The notes under the pieces were generated by a model. That model had not been told where the DNA came from. It worked only from the letters and a program-made list of their open reading frames with translations, and did not search any database. Made by a program: the position numbers and the translations under genes. From Solimonas sp. K1W22B-7 (GTDB lineage: Bacteria > Pseudomonadota > Gammaproteobacteria > Nevskiales > Nevskiaceae), in NCBI RefSeq assembly GCF_003428335.1, contig NZ_CP031704.1:1-64000 (forward strand): a DNA stretch of 64,000 bases, in the 5' to 3' direction. Below, one piece after another: positions 32,175-40,822 of the stretch. How positions within the stretch are numbered: the first letter of the stretch is position 1; every line of letters begins with the position of its first letter.

Positions 32175-33038
32175 ATGAGCAAGGCCGTCAATGCGGTACG
32201 GAGGCGCCGGGATGTGCGCGGCGCATTCATCGCCGCGATGGTTGCGCTGGCCTGGTCCGTCGCCAGTGTCGCCCAGCCGATGCAGGACCGTGTCGCCGAT
32301 CCGCGCGAGCCGGAAGCCATCGCAACGGCTACGGCGTGGCTGGACCTGCTTGCGGCCGGAAAGGCGCAGGAGTCCTACGCCCAGTTCACCGACCTCTTCA
32401 AGCAGCAGGTGACACCGGACGCCTGGCGGACCGACCTCGAGACTTCCACGAAAGCCCTGGGCAAGCTCAGGAGCCGCAAGTTGCGCCGCGTCGTGGTCTA
32501 CAAGGATCCGCCGAATGCCCCGCTGCCCGGGACCTACATGGCAGTGGAGTACGACAGCGTCTACGAGCGCGCCCCCGCGCACTTCCAGTTCGTGGTTCTG
32601 CATTCGGCGCAGGGCGAACCGTTCCGCGTCATGCGCCACGAGTCGACGATGCAGCTCGGCACCGCCGCCAAGAAGCCGGAGCCGGTCGCAGAGACACAGG
32701 GTTCCAGCATTGGCTACAAGACCGTCCAGGAGGCGCTGGCGGCACTCAAGGCCAAAGCCGGGGCGAAGGTCAGCGAGCAGCAGGGCTGGACGATCGTCCA
32801 GGACCAGGATGCCGGGAACATCGCGCTATGGTCCTTCACGCCGCAAGGCCACCCGGCGTATCCCTCTGCAGTGAAGCGATCGGTCGTCGAGCGGGACGGT
32901 GCCCTGCACATCGACATGAAGGTCCAGTGTCAGGCCGGGAAGGAGCCCTGCGATCAGCTCGTCCGTGACTTCATGGCCTTGAACGAGCGCATGAAGGAAG
33001 ACCTGGAGAAGAGGCGGGGGCAGTCGAAGGCGCAGTAG
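32175..33038 (+). CDS. DUF4019 protein, exported
   Basis: 287 residues from ATG 32175 with GGAGAG upstream. A signal sequence (FIAAMVALAWSVASVAQ) precedes a DUF4019 domain: ATAWLDLLAAGKAQESYAQF, QQVTPDAWRTDLETSTKALG, GTYMAVEYDSVYE and FQFVVLHSAQGEPFRV. Function of the domain is unknown. The C-terminal part from about 170 to the end carries an unassigned region with a CQAGKEPCDQ pair. It ends the string that begins at lux-box-like promoter 2. Confidence 0.8.
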   Translation: MSKAVNAVRRRRDVRGAFIAAMVALAWSVASVAQPMQDRVADPREPEAIATATAWLDLLAAGKAQESYAQFTDLFKQQVTPDAWRTDLETSTKALGKLRSRKLRRVVVYKDPPNAPLPGTYMAVEYDSVYERAPAHFQFVVLHSAQGEPFRVMRHESTMQLGTAAKKPEPVAETQGSSIGYKTVQEALAALKAKAGAKVSEQQGWTIVQDQDAGNIALWSFTPQGHPAYPSAVKRSVVERDGALHIDMKVQCQAGKEPCDQLVRDFMALNERMKEDLEKRRGQSKAQ

Positions 33039-33080
33039 CGCAGGGCGCCGCGGCACGATCCCGAATCCTGGGAACGCCCC

Positions 33081-34127
33081 TCAGAACGCCCCCTTCTCCG
33101 GCTCGCCCTGCCACGAGGCGGGATCCGGCTCCCACTCCGCCGAGTAGTCCTGTTCCAGCAGGGCGCAGACGATGGCGCCGAGAGTGGTCCCCAGGCACAG
33201 CATCGCAGCCGCCTGCCCGGCGTCGCGCAGATGGGCCTGGGTCGCAAAGGCCTGGAACGACGCCCAGTCACGCCCCAGCTGCTCGACCATGACGCGCCCG
33301 AGCGTGTAGGAGAGTTCGCAGCCCGCGTCGGCCTGGAGGTAGGCACTGCCGGTCCAGAAGGCCTGGATGCGCTCGGGGTTCCAGTAGGCCTGCATCCTGC
33401 GGTGCATCTGCTGCGGGTAGCCATAGGTGGCCGAGGTCTGCACCAGGCGGGACTCGGTGTTGACGGCGATGCCTTCATTGAGCCACGCGGGGATGGGCAG
33501 GTGCGCGAGGCAGCTGTGCGTCAGCTCGTGTGCGATGGTGGACTCGATGACGGAAAGGTCGTCGAGCAGGGTCAGGAAGTGTCCGCCGCCGACGTTGATG
33601 AACATGCCGCCACTGACGGCGAACTCTCCGTCCCCCGGGTAGTAGTGCGAGACGTACTCGTAGTACTCCTCCTGGGTGTTCAGCACCATGAGCACGGACT
33701 TGCCGCGCTGGGGTGGCGCGGCGATGCCCTTGAGGATGCCGTTGACGAGGCGGCCGCGGGTCGTCTCCAGGTACTTGAGCGAGGCCCGCGCGACGTTGGC
33801 CTCCAGAGAGGACAGCACCAGCGCGTGATCGGAGACGGCCACGTGGTAGTAGGGGCCGAGCATGTGGGCCAGGTGCTCCAGCCAGGCCTGCTGGAAGGCG
33901 GCCCAGCCCGCGCTGCGGGTCTGCGGCGTGGGCAGCGGCGCGAGCGTGGCCTCTATCGCGTCCCAGTCAGCGAACAGGAAGTTGCCGGAGCGCATCAGGT
34001 GCGGGATCAGGTCCACCGCGCCAAGGCCTTCGATCATGACGGTCGGCAGCAGGGGTGGACGCTTGGGGAGCGGCAGGGGCGGCGGAGGCTTTTGCCTGGG
34101 CGCGAAGCGACGGAGGAAATCGAGCAT
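33081..34127 (-). CDS. Putative zinc metallopeptidase (gluzincin-like)
   Basis: 348 residues from ATG 34127. The zinc motif is HELTH (H200-H204), with PAWLNEGIAV placing a likely third ligand Glu about 14 residues later, as in gluzincin peptidases and DUF1570-like proteins. Preceded by VSGGMFINVGGGHFLTLLDD. The Pro-rich N-terminus (PRQKPPPPLPLPKRPPLLP) is not a signal peptide, so the location is uncertain. Its promoter region shares the palindrome at 34189 with the divergent lipoprotein gene. Confidence 0.72.
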   Translation of the reverse strand: MLDFLRRFAPRQKPPPPLPLPKRPPLLPTVMIEGLGAVDLIPHLMRSGNFLFADWDAIEATLAPLPTPQTRSAGWAAFQQAWLEHLAHMLGPYYHVAVSDHALVLSSLEANVARASLKYLETTRGRLVNGILKGIAAPPQRGKSVLMVLNTQEEYYEYVSHYYPGDGEFAVSGGMFINVGGGHFLTLLDDLSVIESTIAHELTHSCLAHLPIPAWLNEGIAVNTESRLVQTSATYGYPQQMHRRMQAYWNPERIQAFWTGSAYLQADAGCELSYTLGRVMVEQLGRDWASFQAFATQAHLRDAGQAAAMLCLGTTLGAIVCALLEQDYSAEWEPDPASWQGEPEKGAF

Positions 34128-34188
34128 GGCCAGAACTCTAGACAAAGCGCTGCGCCGCGCGCAATCGCGGCCGCATTCCGTCACATGG

Positions 34189-34236
34189 ACCTGACGACCA
34201 CGTCAGGTGGACTGCGGAAAAGGCTGGAATTAGCCT
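34189..34236 (+). promoter_or_regulatory. lux-box-like promoter 3
   Basis: ACCTGACGACCACGTCAGGT at 34189-34208 (near-perfect palindrome), then 22 bases, then TAGCCT at 34231-34236. It drives the CC0125-like lipoprotein gene and, being symmetric, could also affect the divergent peptidase. Confidence 0.62.
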
Positions 34237-34300
34237 AGGCGGATATCGCTTTCCAAGCACCAGAACGAACACGATTTCGTCATAGGGAGTCTTTGTGCAC

Positions 34301-34903
34301 ATGAAACGCCTGGCCCTGCTGGCCTGCCTGCTCCTGAGCGGCTGTGCGACCACGTATGGCCCCAACTTCATGACGGGCGGATACAAGGAACGGATGCTGG
34401 CGGAGAACCGCTACATCGTTTCCTTCTTTGGCAACGGCTATGCCCAGGAACAGCGGGTATGGAATTTCTGGATCTATCGCTGCGCCCAGCTGACGGTCGA
34501 GAAGGGATACGATCTGTTCATGCTGGAGCCCTCCAGCGAGCATGCGCTGCTGCAGAACCCGCAGGGCGAGCGGCCCGTCGAGTTCACGATGCTGGATGCG
34601 AGTGCCGGAGAAACCGGCACGCGCGTGCTGCCTGTCCAGTACTACAGCTACTCCGTCACCACCTACTCCTCGAAGGCCGTGGTGAACATGTACAGGCTGC
34701 CGGTGCCGGCGGACATCAATGTCCGTGCGTTGCTGGATGCCAGAAGCATCATGGAGCAGCTGCAGCCGTACATCGACGCCGATGCCAAGATCGAGCCGCC
34801 CGCGCGCAAGGACCTGTTCGTGCGCGCGGCCGTGGAGGCGACGATCAAGGCCAGGGCGCTGGATGCGGAGCAGGCGGACAAGCTGCGCGGGATGGCGATG
34901 TAG
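34301..34903 (+). CDS. CC0125/CC1285-type lipoprotein
   Basis: 200 residues from ATG 34301 with lipobox LLLSGCATTYG. The mature protein matches the CC0125/CC1285 family pattern: GGYKERMLAENRYIVSFFGN, then CAQLTVEKGYDLFMLEPSS. Members are outer-membrane or periplasmic proteins of unknown role. First gene behind lux-box-like promoter 3. Confidence 0.82.
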   Translation: MKRLALLACLLLSGCATTYGPNFMTGGYKERMLAENRYIVSFFGNGYAQEQRVWNFWIYRCAQLTVEKGYDLFMLEPSSEHALLQNPQGERPVEFTMLDASAGETGTRVLPVQYYSYSVTTYSSKAVVNMYRLPVPADINVRALLDARSIMEQLQPYIDADAKIEPPARKDLFVRAAVEATIKARALDAEQADKLRGMAM

Positions 34904-34938
34904 GGAATGGAGGGAACGACGTGGGCCGTGGAGAGGAT

Positions 34939-35541
34939 ATGAGGTTCAAGAACCGCGCTCCCCGGCAGCAGGGGATGTCGCTGCTGTCCGCGCTTCTCCT
35001 GGGAGTAGTGCTCCTGGTGGGCTTTTTCGCCGTGATGCAGTGGCACGACGCAAGCAAGAAGCGGGAGCAGGCGATGCGCGTCGCCGTGGAAGAAGCCAAG
35101 CAGCTGGGGCTTCAGATGGCCGAAGCGCAGGAGAAGCAGCGCCAGCAGCAGGCCGACGAGCAGAGGGTGGCCGCCGACAAGCAACTGCAGCGGCAACGGA
35201 AGAAGGAGGAATTCGACAAGTCCATGTCGGCGCTGTCCTCGCTCCATGCCCGCTGGACGGATGCGGAGAGGCTGGCAGGCAGCGCCGCGCGAATGGACCT
35301 GGTGGCGGCAGTGGAGGGCCTGCAGGCCATCAAGCGGGAGGCCGCCGCGCAAGCGGTATCGGCGTGTCTGGCCCCGGCCAGGGACCTGCTCGTGTCGGGC
35401 ATGGAGAAGGTCATAGAAGGATTCATGGCCATCATGCAGGACGCCGAAGCCGGCAAGGTGCTGGCGCAGGCCAAGGCTGCGGAGGGGCGTACGCTGCTGG
35501 AACGGTACGAACGCGAGGCGGGTGCCTGCCCCTCTCCCTGA
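34939..35541 (+). CDS. Single-span coiled-coil protein
   Basis: 200 residues. One N-terminal membrane helix (MSLLSALLLGVVLLVGFFAV) is followed by a long Gln/Lys/Arg/Glu-rich coiled coil (KQRQQQADEQRVAADKQLQR). GGAGAGG precedes the ATG and the gene follows the lipoprotein gene after 35 bp. Function unknown. Confidence 0.75.
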   Translation: MRFKNRAPRQQGMSLLSALLLGVVLLVGFFAVMQWHDASKKREQAMRVAVEEAKQLGLQMAEAQEKQRQQQADEQRVAADKQLQRQRKKEEFDKSMSALSSLHARWTDAERLAGSAARMDLVAAVEGLQAIKREAAAQAVSACLAPARDLLVSGMEKVIEGFMAIMQDAEAGKVLAQAKAAEGRTLLERYEREAGACPSP

Positions 35542-35556
35542 TCCCGGGCAGGGCGC

Positions 35557-36048
35557 TCAGGTCCGTGCCGTGACCCAGGCAAAGGTTTCCTTGTACAGCG
35601 CCGGCGGGATATCCGCCGCCAGCGTCTCGCCCAGGTCCGCCAGCGTGGTGTCGCGCAGCGACGCGCGCCAGGCCTGGTCGGCCTTCCACATGACGCGGGC
35701 CACCGCGCAGGACTTGCCTTCGCGGGTCCCGGTCTTGCGGCAGGGATTGTTCTTGCGGATCTCGGTGCAGACGAAAGTGGACTGGTTGCCCTCGATGGCT
35801 TCGACGATATCCAGGAACGTGATGTCCTTCGCCGCCCTGGCCAGGCGGTAGCCGCCGCTGGGGCCGAGCGTGCTGGTCACGATCTGCGCCTGCGACAGGC
35901 CCTGCAGGGCCTTGGACAGGTACTCCTTCGGCAGGCCGTGCAGCTCCGCCAGGTCCCTGGTCGCCAGGAATTTGCCGGCGGGCAGTCCCGAGAGGATGGC
36001 GCAGCAGTGCAGGGCCCATTCCACCTGGCTCTTGAGTACCATCTCCAA
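35557..36048 (-). CDS. Rrf2-family regulator with three-Cys cluster site
   Basis: 163-residue Rrf2 regulator: an N-terminal winged helix (ATRDLAELHGLPKEYLSKAL, GPSGGYRLARAAKDITFLDI) and three Cys at 94, 103 and 114 that would bind an iron-sulphur cluster as in NsrR/IscR. Downstream of, and on the same strand as, the SDR gene. The 121-bp gap between them has a 14-bp stem hairpin. Likely binds the tandem TTAAGGAT operators in front of the SDR gene. Confidence 0.85.
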   Translation of the reverse strand: MEMVLKSQVEWALHCCAILSGLPAGKFLATRDLAELHGLPKEYLSKALQGLSQAQIVTSTLGPSGGYRLARAAKDITFLDIVEAIEGNQSTFVCTEIRKNNPCRKTGTREGKSCAVARVMWKADQAWRASLRDTTLADLGETLAADIPPALYKETFAWVTART

Positions 36049-36125
36049 TTCCTTGATTTGAAGCTCGTTTGCCTAAGGGTACTGGCGGGCGCCCCTGCGG
36101 GGAAATCCGTACGGGGAATTCACCT

Positions 36126-36156
36126 CGGCAGGAGCGGCCGGTGGCCGCTCCTGCCG
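36126..36156. repeat. Hairpin between SDR and Rrf2 genes
   Basis: CGGCAGGAGCGGCC and GGCCGCTCCTGCCG form a perfect 14-bp stem with a 3-base loop. No T-run, so it may only attenuate or protect the transcript. Confidence 0.7.
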
Positions 36157-36169
36157 GGGCGCGGTTCCA

Positions 36170-36922
36170 TCAAGCCGCCGCCGTCTTGGCCAGCCAGGCC
36201 TCGAAGCGTGTCGCACCGAGGATCGGGTTGGCGCCCGGCGTCAGCGATTCGTCGGTGAGCGGCGCGCCGAAGTAAGGCGCGTCCGGGGCGCTGATCACGG
36301 CGCGGGCATCGCCGCTGCTCTGCATGAAGCGGCGCACGAACTGGTCCAGCGGCAGCTTCTCGGGGCCGGCGACTTCCCGCGTGCCGTTGCGCGGCGCCTC
36401 CACGGCCAGCTTGGCCAGGGCGGCGGAGACATCGATCGCGGCGATGGGCTGCAGGGCGGCGGAGCTGAGGTGAACGGTATCGCCCACCGCGCCCGTGTAG
36501 GCAATGGCACCCATGAATTCGTAGAACTGTGTGGCGCGCAGGAGGGTGTAGGGGACGCTGCCGGCCTTGATCAGTTCTTCCTGCGCCAACTTGGCCCGGA
36601 AGTAGCCGCTGGACTGCATGCGCTCGGTGCCGACCACGGACAGGGCCAGCAGATGCTTCACGCCCGCGGCGGCGGCGGCGGCCAGCAGGTTGCGGGTGGA
36701 GTCCTGGAAGAAGCTCAGTACCTCGCCGTCTTCGAAGGAGGGCGAGTTGGAGACATCCACCACCACCTGCGCGCCCGCCAGGGCCGCCGCCAGGCCTTCG
36801 CCGGTGACGGCGTTGACGCCGGTCCGGGGGGACGCGGCGAGGACTTCGTGGCCGGCGTCGCGGAGCTGGCGGGTGAGGGCCGAGCCGATCAGGCCGGTGC
36901 CGCCGATGATCACGATCTTCAT
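36170..36922 (-). CDS. NAD(P)-binding SDR/NmrA-like oxidoreductase
   Basis: 250 residues with an N-terminal Rossmann motif (MKIVIIGGTGLIGSALTRQL) and later ALSVVGTERM...YFRAKLAQEE, the atypical-SDR NmrA/TMR layout, often lacking full dehydrogenase activity and serving as redox sensors. It is preceded by two overlapping operators at 36967-37008 and followed by the Rrf2 gene, a common pairing. Substrate unknown. Confidence 0.85.
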   Translation of the reverse strand: MKIVIIGGTGLIGSALTRQLRDAGHEVLAASPRTGVNAVTGEGLAAALAGAQVVVDVSNSPSFEDGEVLSFFQDSTRNLLAAAAAAGVKHLLALSVVGTERMQSSGYFRAKLAQEELIKAGSVPYTLLRATQFYEFMGAIAYTGAVGDTVHLSSAALQPIAAIDVSAALAKLAVEAPRNGTREVAGPEKLPLDQFVRRFMQSSGDARAVISAPDAPYFGAPLTDESLTPGANPILGATRFEAWLAKTAAA

Positions 36923-36966
36923 GGGTGCATCTCCTCGAGGAACCCGATACCGGGCTTGTGGGTCAA

Positions 36967-37008
36967 TTAAGGATTCGCTTCATCCTTAAGGATATATATT
37001 ATCCTTAA
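36967..37008. promoter_or_regulatory. Two overlapping TTAAGGAT-N7-ATCCTTAA operators
   Basis: First copy 36967-36989 and second 36986-37008, each a perfect 8-7-8 inverted repeat, sharing the central TTAA. They lie 45-86 bases upstream of the SDR start and most likely bind the Rrf2 regulator encoded downstream. The rest of 36923-37212 shows no gene. Confidence 0.8.
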
Positions 37009-37212
37009 TAAAGGCCAAGTCAAGCCCCGGCCGCGTTGGCGGCGGGTCGGCCAACGGAGGGCCGCCACAGGCCCTATTGCCACCCGTCGCGTCGTTGACG
37101 CTGATGGTCGGCGCCCGCTTGCCCGAGGGATGACGTCATCCCAGCATGGCCGGCTGACTCACGGTCTGCGCCGAGCCTCCTGCCGGCGGACGCGAGTCGC
37201 GGGACGAGATCG

Positions 37213-37737
37213 ATGGACAAGGACGCTGCGCTGTTCGACCGGCATCTCAGGGTGATTCATGCCTGCGAAAAGGGCGCGACGGGCGTGTACTGGGGACATC
37301 GGCTGATCGCCTTCGCCTTCTATCGCGACCTGATTCCCCAGCTGACGCTGATGCATGCCCACGAAACGGAGCACTACGCCCTGTTCGGAGAACTGATCCG
37401 GCAGAAGCGGACGCGGCGGGTTCCCTTCCCCGTGCTCTGGTGCGGCGGCGGAATTCTCTACGGGGTCTTCACCGCGCTGTTCGGGCGACGTGCCATCTGG
37501 AAGAGCACCGCCATCATCGAGGGCATCGTGGAAAAGGAGCTGACCGAGGCCGCCGATTTCTTCCAGCACAGGGATGCCACGGTTCACGCCACGATCCTGC
37601 GCATCCTCGAGGATGAAAGGCAGCACAAGCTCGAGGCGCAGGCGCATTGCCCGGAAGCCGCGGCGGTGGACGCGCTGATCGAGCCGACCGCCAAGGGCGG
37701 CGCTGCGCTTTCGAAGACGCTGGCGCAAAGGTGCTGA
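37213..37737 (+). CDS. Coq7-like diiron hydroxylase family protein
   Basis: 174 residues. The ligand pattern fits demethoxyubiquinone hydroxylase: E19 in HACEKGATGVYWGH, E51-x-x-H54 in MHAHETEHYALF, a Glu in VEKELTEAADFF, and EDERQH near the C-terminus. A hydrophobic stretch (LWCGGGILYGVFTALFG) could touch the membrane. It could do the C6 step of ubiquinone synthesis or be a divergent relative. No other ubi gene is adjacent. Confidence 0.8.
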   Translation: MDKDAALFDRHLRVIHACEKGATGVYWGHRLIAFAFYRDLIPQLTLMHAHETEHYALFGELIRQKRTRRVPFPVLWCGGGILYGVFTALFGRRAIWKSTAIIEGIVEKELTEAADFFQHRDATVHATILRILEDERQHKLEAQAHCPEAAAVDALIEPTAKGGAALSKTLAQRC

Positions 37738-37927
37738 GATGGCCAACCCGCTGACAAGTTAGCTGGCACGGGCTTCGCATCTCATATTCGGATGCTGCCG
37801 GCAGGGAACCAAACCCCGCGCCCGCGATCATTGGTACCGATCCACACCGTTTCATACCGCCCGACACCTCGGGCCATGGAAGACTCCGGGCAACCGGAAC
37901 ATACAAGGGCCAGGGAGGCTCCACCCG

Positions 37928-38983
37928 ATGACTTCTGTCCAGACGTTTGCCCGCAGCCTTTCGATGCTGGCGGTGGTCGCGCTTGCGGCCTGCAGCCTGC
38001 AGGGTTCTGACGAGCCGTCGCCTGCCCATGACTGGGCCGCGCTGTCCGAGGCACTGGACAACTCGGTGGGGACCGGCGACGCGCAGGTGACGGGCTACAG
38101 CTTTGCGCTGAACGTCGATGGCCGCACCGTCTTCGAGCGTGCCGGCGGCGACATGACGCAGGCCGCGGTGATCCCCATCGCCTCCGCCAGCAAGGCGCCC
38201 GCCGCGGCGGCGCTGATGACGCTGGAGCGCGAAGGCCTGGTCAACCTCGATGTGCCGGTGAGCAGCTACCTGGGCGAGGCCGTCACCTGGCCGGCGGCGA
38301 AGTCGGGCATCACGCTGCGCATGCTGCTGAACCACACCTCCGGCCTGCCCATGAGTTCGCCCTGCCTCGATGACACGGCGACGATCACATTGCAGGAATG
38401 CGTCACCGAGATTGCAGGCGCGCAGCTGGATTTCCTGCCCGGCACGCGGTTTGGCTACAGCGCGGCGGGCTACCAGGTGGCGGGGTACATCGCCGAGCGC
38501 GTCACCGGAAAAACCTGGGCGACGCTGTTCCGCGAGCGCATTACCGGCCCGCTGCACATGGACAGCTTCAGCTACGGCGACATGGAGAACCCCCGCATCG
38601 CCGGTGGCGCCGTATCCAATGCGGCGGACTACCTGCGCTTCAGCCAGATGGTGCTCGGCGGCGGCAAGCCCGTACTGACCCCCGCCCAGGTCCAGGCCCT
38701 GCAGCACAGCCAGGTGGATGGCCTGCCGGTGTTCTTCACTCCCGCGCCGGCGGGCGCGAACCTGGTGGGCTACAGCCTGGGCTGGTGGATCTCCGCGCCG
38801 GGCAACCATCCGGGCAGCAACGGTCCCGAGATCAGCGACCCCGGCCTGCTGGGCACTACGCCGTGGATCGACTTCGGCGAGCGCTACACCGCCGTGCTGC
38901 TGATCAACGGCACGCCCGAGAAGGGCCTGGCGATCTGGAATGCGGCGCGGGCGGCGATTCTCGCGGAGCTGTTGCCTCAGTAG
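37928..38983 (+). CDS. Class-C beta-lactamase-like serine hydrolase lipoprotein
   Basis: 351 residues with a lipobox (VVALAACSLQG). The penicillin-binding-like core has SxxK as S86-A-S-K89 (IASASKAPAAAA), the Tyr motif YSAAG and a LNHTSGLP segment. This is the family of esterases, DD-peptidases and beta-lactamase-like proteins, so I do not claim antibiotic resistance. Gap 38984-39180 downstream has only a hairpin. Confidence 0.85.
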   Translation: MTSVQTFARSLSMLAVVALAACSLQGSDEPSPAHDWAALSEALDNSVGTGDAQVTGYSFALNVDGRTVFERAGGDMTQAAVIPIASASKAPAAAALMTLEREGLVNLDVPVSSYLGEAVTWPAAKSGITLRMLLNHTSGLPMSSPCLDDTATITLQECVTEIAGAQLDFLPGTRFGYSAAGYQVAGYIAERVTGKTWATLFRERITGPLHMDSFSYGDMENPRIAGGAVSNAADYLRFSQMVLGGGKPVLTPAQVQALQHSQVDGLPVFFTPAPAGANLVGYSLGWWISAPGNHPGSNGPEISDPGLLGTTPWIDFGERYTAVLLINGTPEKGLAIWNAARAAILAELLPQ

Positions 38984-39027
38984 ACAGCGTGGGTCGGCGT
39001 GAACGATGGATTGAATGCGCTTTTGCT

Positions 39028-39053
39028 CCCTCTCCCCGCGTGCGGGGAGAGGG
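39028..39053. repeat. CCCTCTCCCCGC hairpin
   Basis: CCCTCTCCCCGC and GCGGGGAGAGGG form a perfect 12-bp stem with a 2-base loop, a common dispersed repeat and possibly a bidirectional terminator between two convergent genes. The rest of 38984-39180 shows nothing. Confidence 0.7.
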
Positions 39054-39180
39054 TTGGGGTGAGGGGTGGCTTGTCGATGGAAGTACGGACGATCTCTTCC
39101 TCTTAACCGCACCATGTAGTCGAACAATCGGATGTCGAAGCGGATCGCAGGATTTCGCGGGATGAGGGTTATGCCTGCAA

Positions 39181-40611
39181 TCAATACCGCGCCAGCATCG
39201 CCTCGACATCCGCACGCATGTACTTCAGCGTCTCGCGCGAGCTCAGCACCTGCCCCGGCGCGCCATTGGCCAGCGCGGCGATGGCGATCCAGCCGCCGTC
39301 CTGCTTGCGGGCATAGCCGGCGATGCCGAACACGGCGTGCGGCTCGCTCATGGTGCCGGTCTTGAAGGCGGTGCGGTTGAGCCAGGCCTGGCTGCCTTCG
39401 CGCATGCGCGTGCCGGCGGAGTCGGCGGGCACGACCAGGCCGGCGTAGAAGGCGGGGAAGCTGCGCGGGCTGCGGTACTGGTCCTGCAGCACGGCGACGA
39501 GGTCGCGCGCGGACAAGGCGTTCTCCGGGGTCAGGCCGCTGCCGCTGTACAGCGGCGGCGCTTCCACGGCGCCGTCGCCCATGGCCGCACGCGCACGCAC
39601 GACGCGGGCGGAGAGTTGGGTGGCGGACTGCGCCAGCGTCGGCGCCGGGCCGGGTCGCGCTTCCTGTGCCAGCTTCAGGGTCATGACGTCGGCGATGTAG
39701 TTGTTGGAATAGCGCAGCATGCGCGCGAGCTGCTCGCGCAAGGTCAGGCCCTGCACGCTGGCCAGGCGCCAGGCCTTGGCGGGCAGCGCTTCCTCGCTCA
39801 GGAGCAGGTTGCCGCTCACGCGGACGCCGAGCTCCGCCAGCATCTGCCACAGCAGCTGGCCGGTGCCGCCGGCGGGTTCGGCCATCGAGCGGTAGACGCG
39901 CTGCGTGCTGCCCGTGTCGAGCGTGCCGGAGATCTGTATGCGCTCGCCCTCCGCGGTGAGGATGCGGCCGATGGCCAGCGGCGAATCGTTGCGGGCATTG
40001 CGCGCCTCGACGCGGCCGTCCACCGGGATCGGCAGCGCCACGCCGGAACAATGGCGCGGCTGCAGGCTGGGCGAGAAGTCCACGCACCAGCTGCCGTAGT
40101 CCACGCCGATGCCGGACAGTGGCGCGGCATAGGAGGAGTCGCTGCGCGGCAGGAACTTGCAGCGGTCCGCCGTCTCGCAGGCGGGGCGGCCCAGCGGCGC
40201 GGTGCTGATCAGCAGGTCGCCCTTCACCTCGCGCACGCCGGCCTGGCGCAGTTGCGCGGCCAGCAGCCAGAGGTCGCGGTGCTCCAGGGTGGGGTCGCTC
40301 TGGCCCTGCAGGATCAGCGATCCCTCGAGCACGCCCTTGGTGAGATTGCCGGTGCCGTAGAGCTCGGTGGCGAGCGTGCGTTCCGGGTCCCAGGCTTCCA
40401 GCGCGGCGGCGGCGAGCACGATCTTGGTCAGCGAGGCGGCGTTGAGCCGTTGCTGCGGGTTGAAGGAGGCCAGTGCGCGGCCGGTCTGCAGGTCGACGGC
40501 GACGGCGGTGACGCGGGCGCCGGTCTTTTCGAGCTGGTGCAGGGCGGGCCAGTCCTCGGCGGCGGCGGCGAGGGGCAGGCAGGCGAGGAGGAGTGTGGGG
40601 AGGAGGCGCAT
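39181..40611 (-). CDS. dacB: D-alanyl-D-alanine carboxypeptidase/endopeptidase (PBP4)
   Basis: 476 residues from ATG 40611 with a signal peptide (MRLLPTLLLACLPLAAAAED). The three active-site motifs are S60-L-T-K63 (AASLTKIV), SNN (RYSNNYIAD) and KTG (FKTGTMSEPHA). Length and the central inserted domain fit periplasmic PBP4, which trims peptidoglycan. An upstream in-frame extension to 40707 runs through the repeat and is rejected. Confidence 0.92.
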   Translation of the reverse strand: MRLLPTLLLACLPLAAAAEDWPALHQLEKTGARVTAVAVDLQTGRALASFNPQQRLNAASLTKIVLAAAALEAWDPERTLATELYGTGNLTKGVLEGSLILQGQSDPTLEHRDLWLLAAQLRQAGVREVKGDLLISTAPLGRPACETADRCKFLPRSDSSYAAPLSGIGVDYGSWCVDFSPSLQPRHCSGVALPIPVDGRVEARNARNDSPLAIGRILTAEGERIQISGTLDTGSTQRVYRSMAEPAGGTGQLLWQMLAELGVRVSGNLLLSEEALPAKAWRLASVQGLTLREQLARMLRYSNNYIADVMTLKLAQEARPGPAPTLAQSATQLSARVVRARAAMGDGAVEAPPLYSGSGLTPENALSARDLVAVLQDQYRSPRSFPAFYAGLVVPADSAGTRMREGSQAWLNRTAFKTGTMSEPHAVFGIAGYARKQDGGWIAIAALANGAPGQVLSSRETLKYMRADVEAMLARY

Positions 40612-40644
40612 GGGGATTTTTACCATGCCGCTGCTAGCGAAACA

Positions 40645-40815
40645 TGTCCCCTCTCCCGCTTGCGGGAGAGGGGGTGGGCGAGGGGATGGATCCCCGAGGT
40701 AGGGCAACGCATGGAGCAGTTGCCGGGGAGAGGGGGAGCCTTCAAACGGCGAACAAGTGCGTTATCGCCAACGTTCCCCCTCTCCCTCGGTCCCTCTCCC
40801 GCGAGGGGAGAGGGA
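40645..40815. repeat. GGGAGAGGG-family repeat, copy 2 (variant)
   Basis: Intergenic repeat between dacB and the SnoaL gene. CCCTCTCCCGCTTGCGGGAG starts it, and CCCTCTCCCGCGAGGGGAGA ends it. A segment at about 40680-40727 (GATGGATCCCCGAGGTAGGG, then CAACGCATGGAGCAGTTGCC) is nearly identical to one in copy 3. It lacks the TTTCTGTAA core. Confidence 0.8.
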
Positions 40816-40822
40816 AGAAAAG

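Noticed and set aside
37928-38983. Antibiotic-resistance beta-lactamase
   Set aside because: The SxxK and Tyr motifs place it in the broad serine hydrolase family, with nothing specific for resistance.
40645-40815. N-terminal extension of dacB into the repeat
   Set aside because: The in-frame extension to 40707 encodes repeat-derived Pro-rich residues and would bury the signal peptide.
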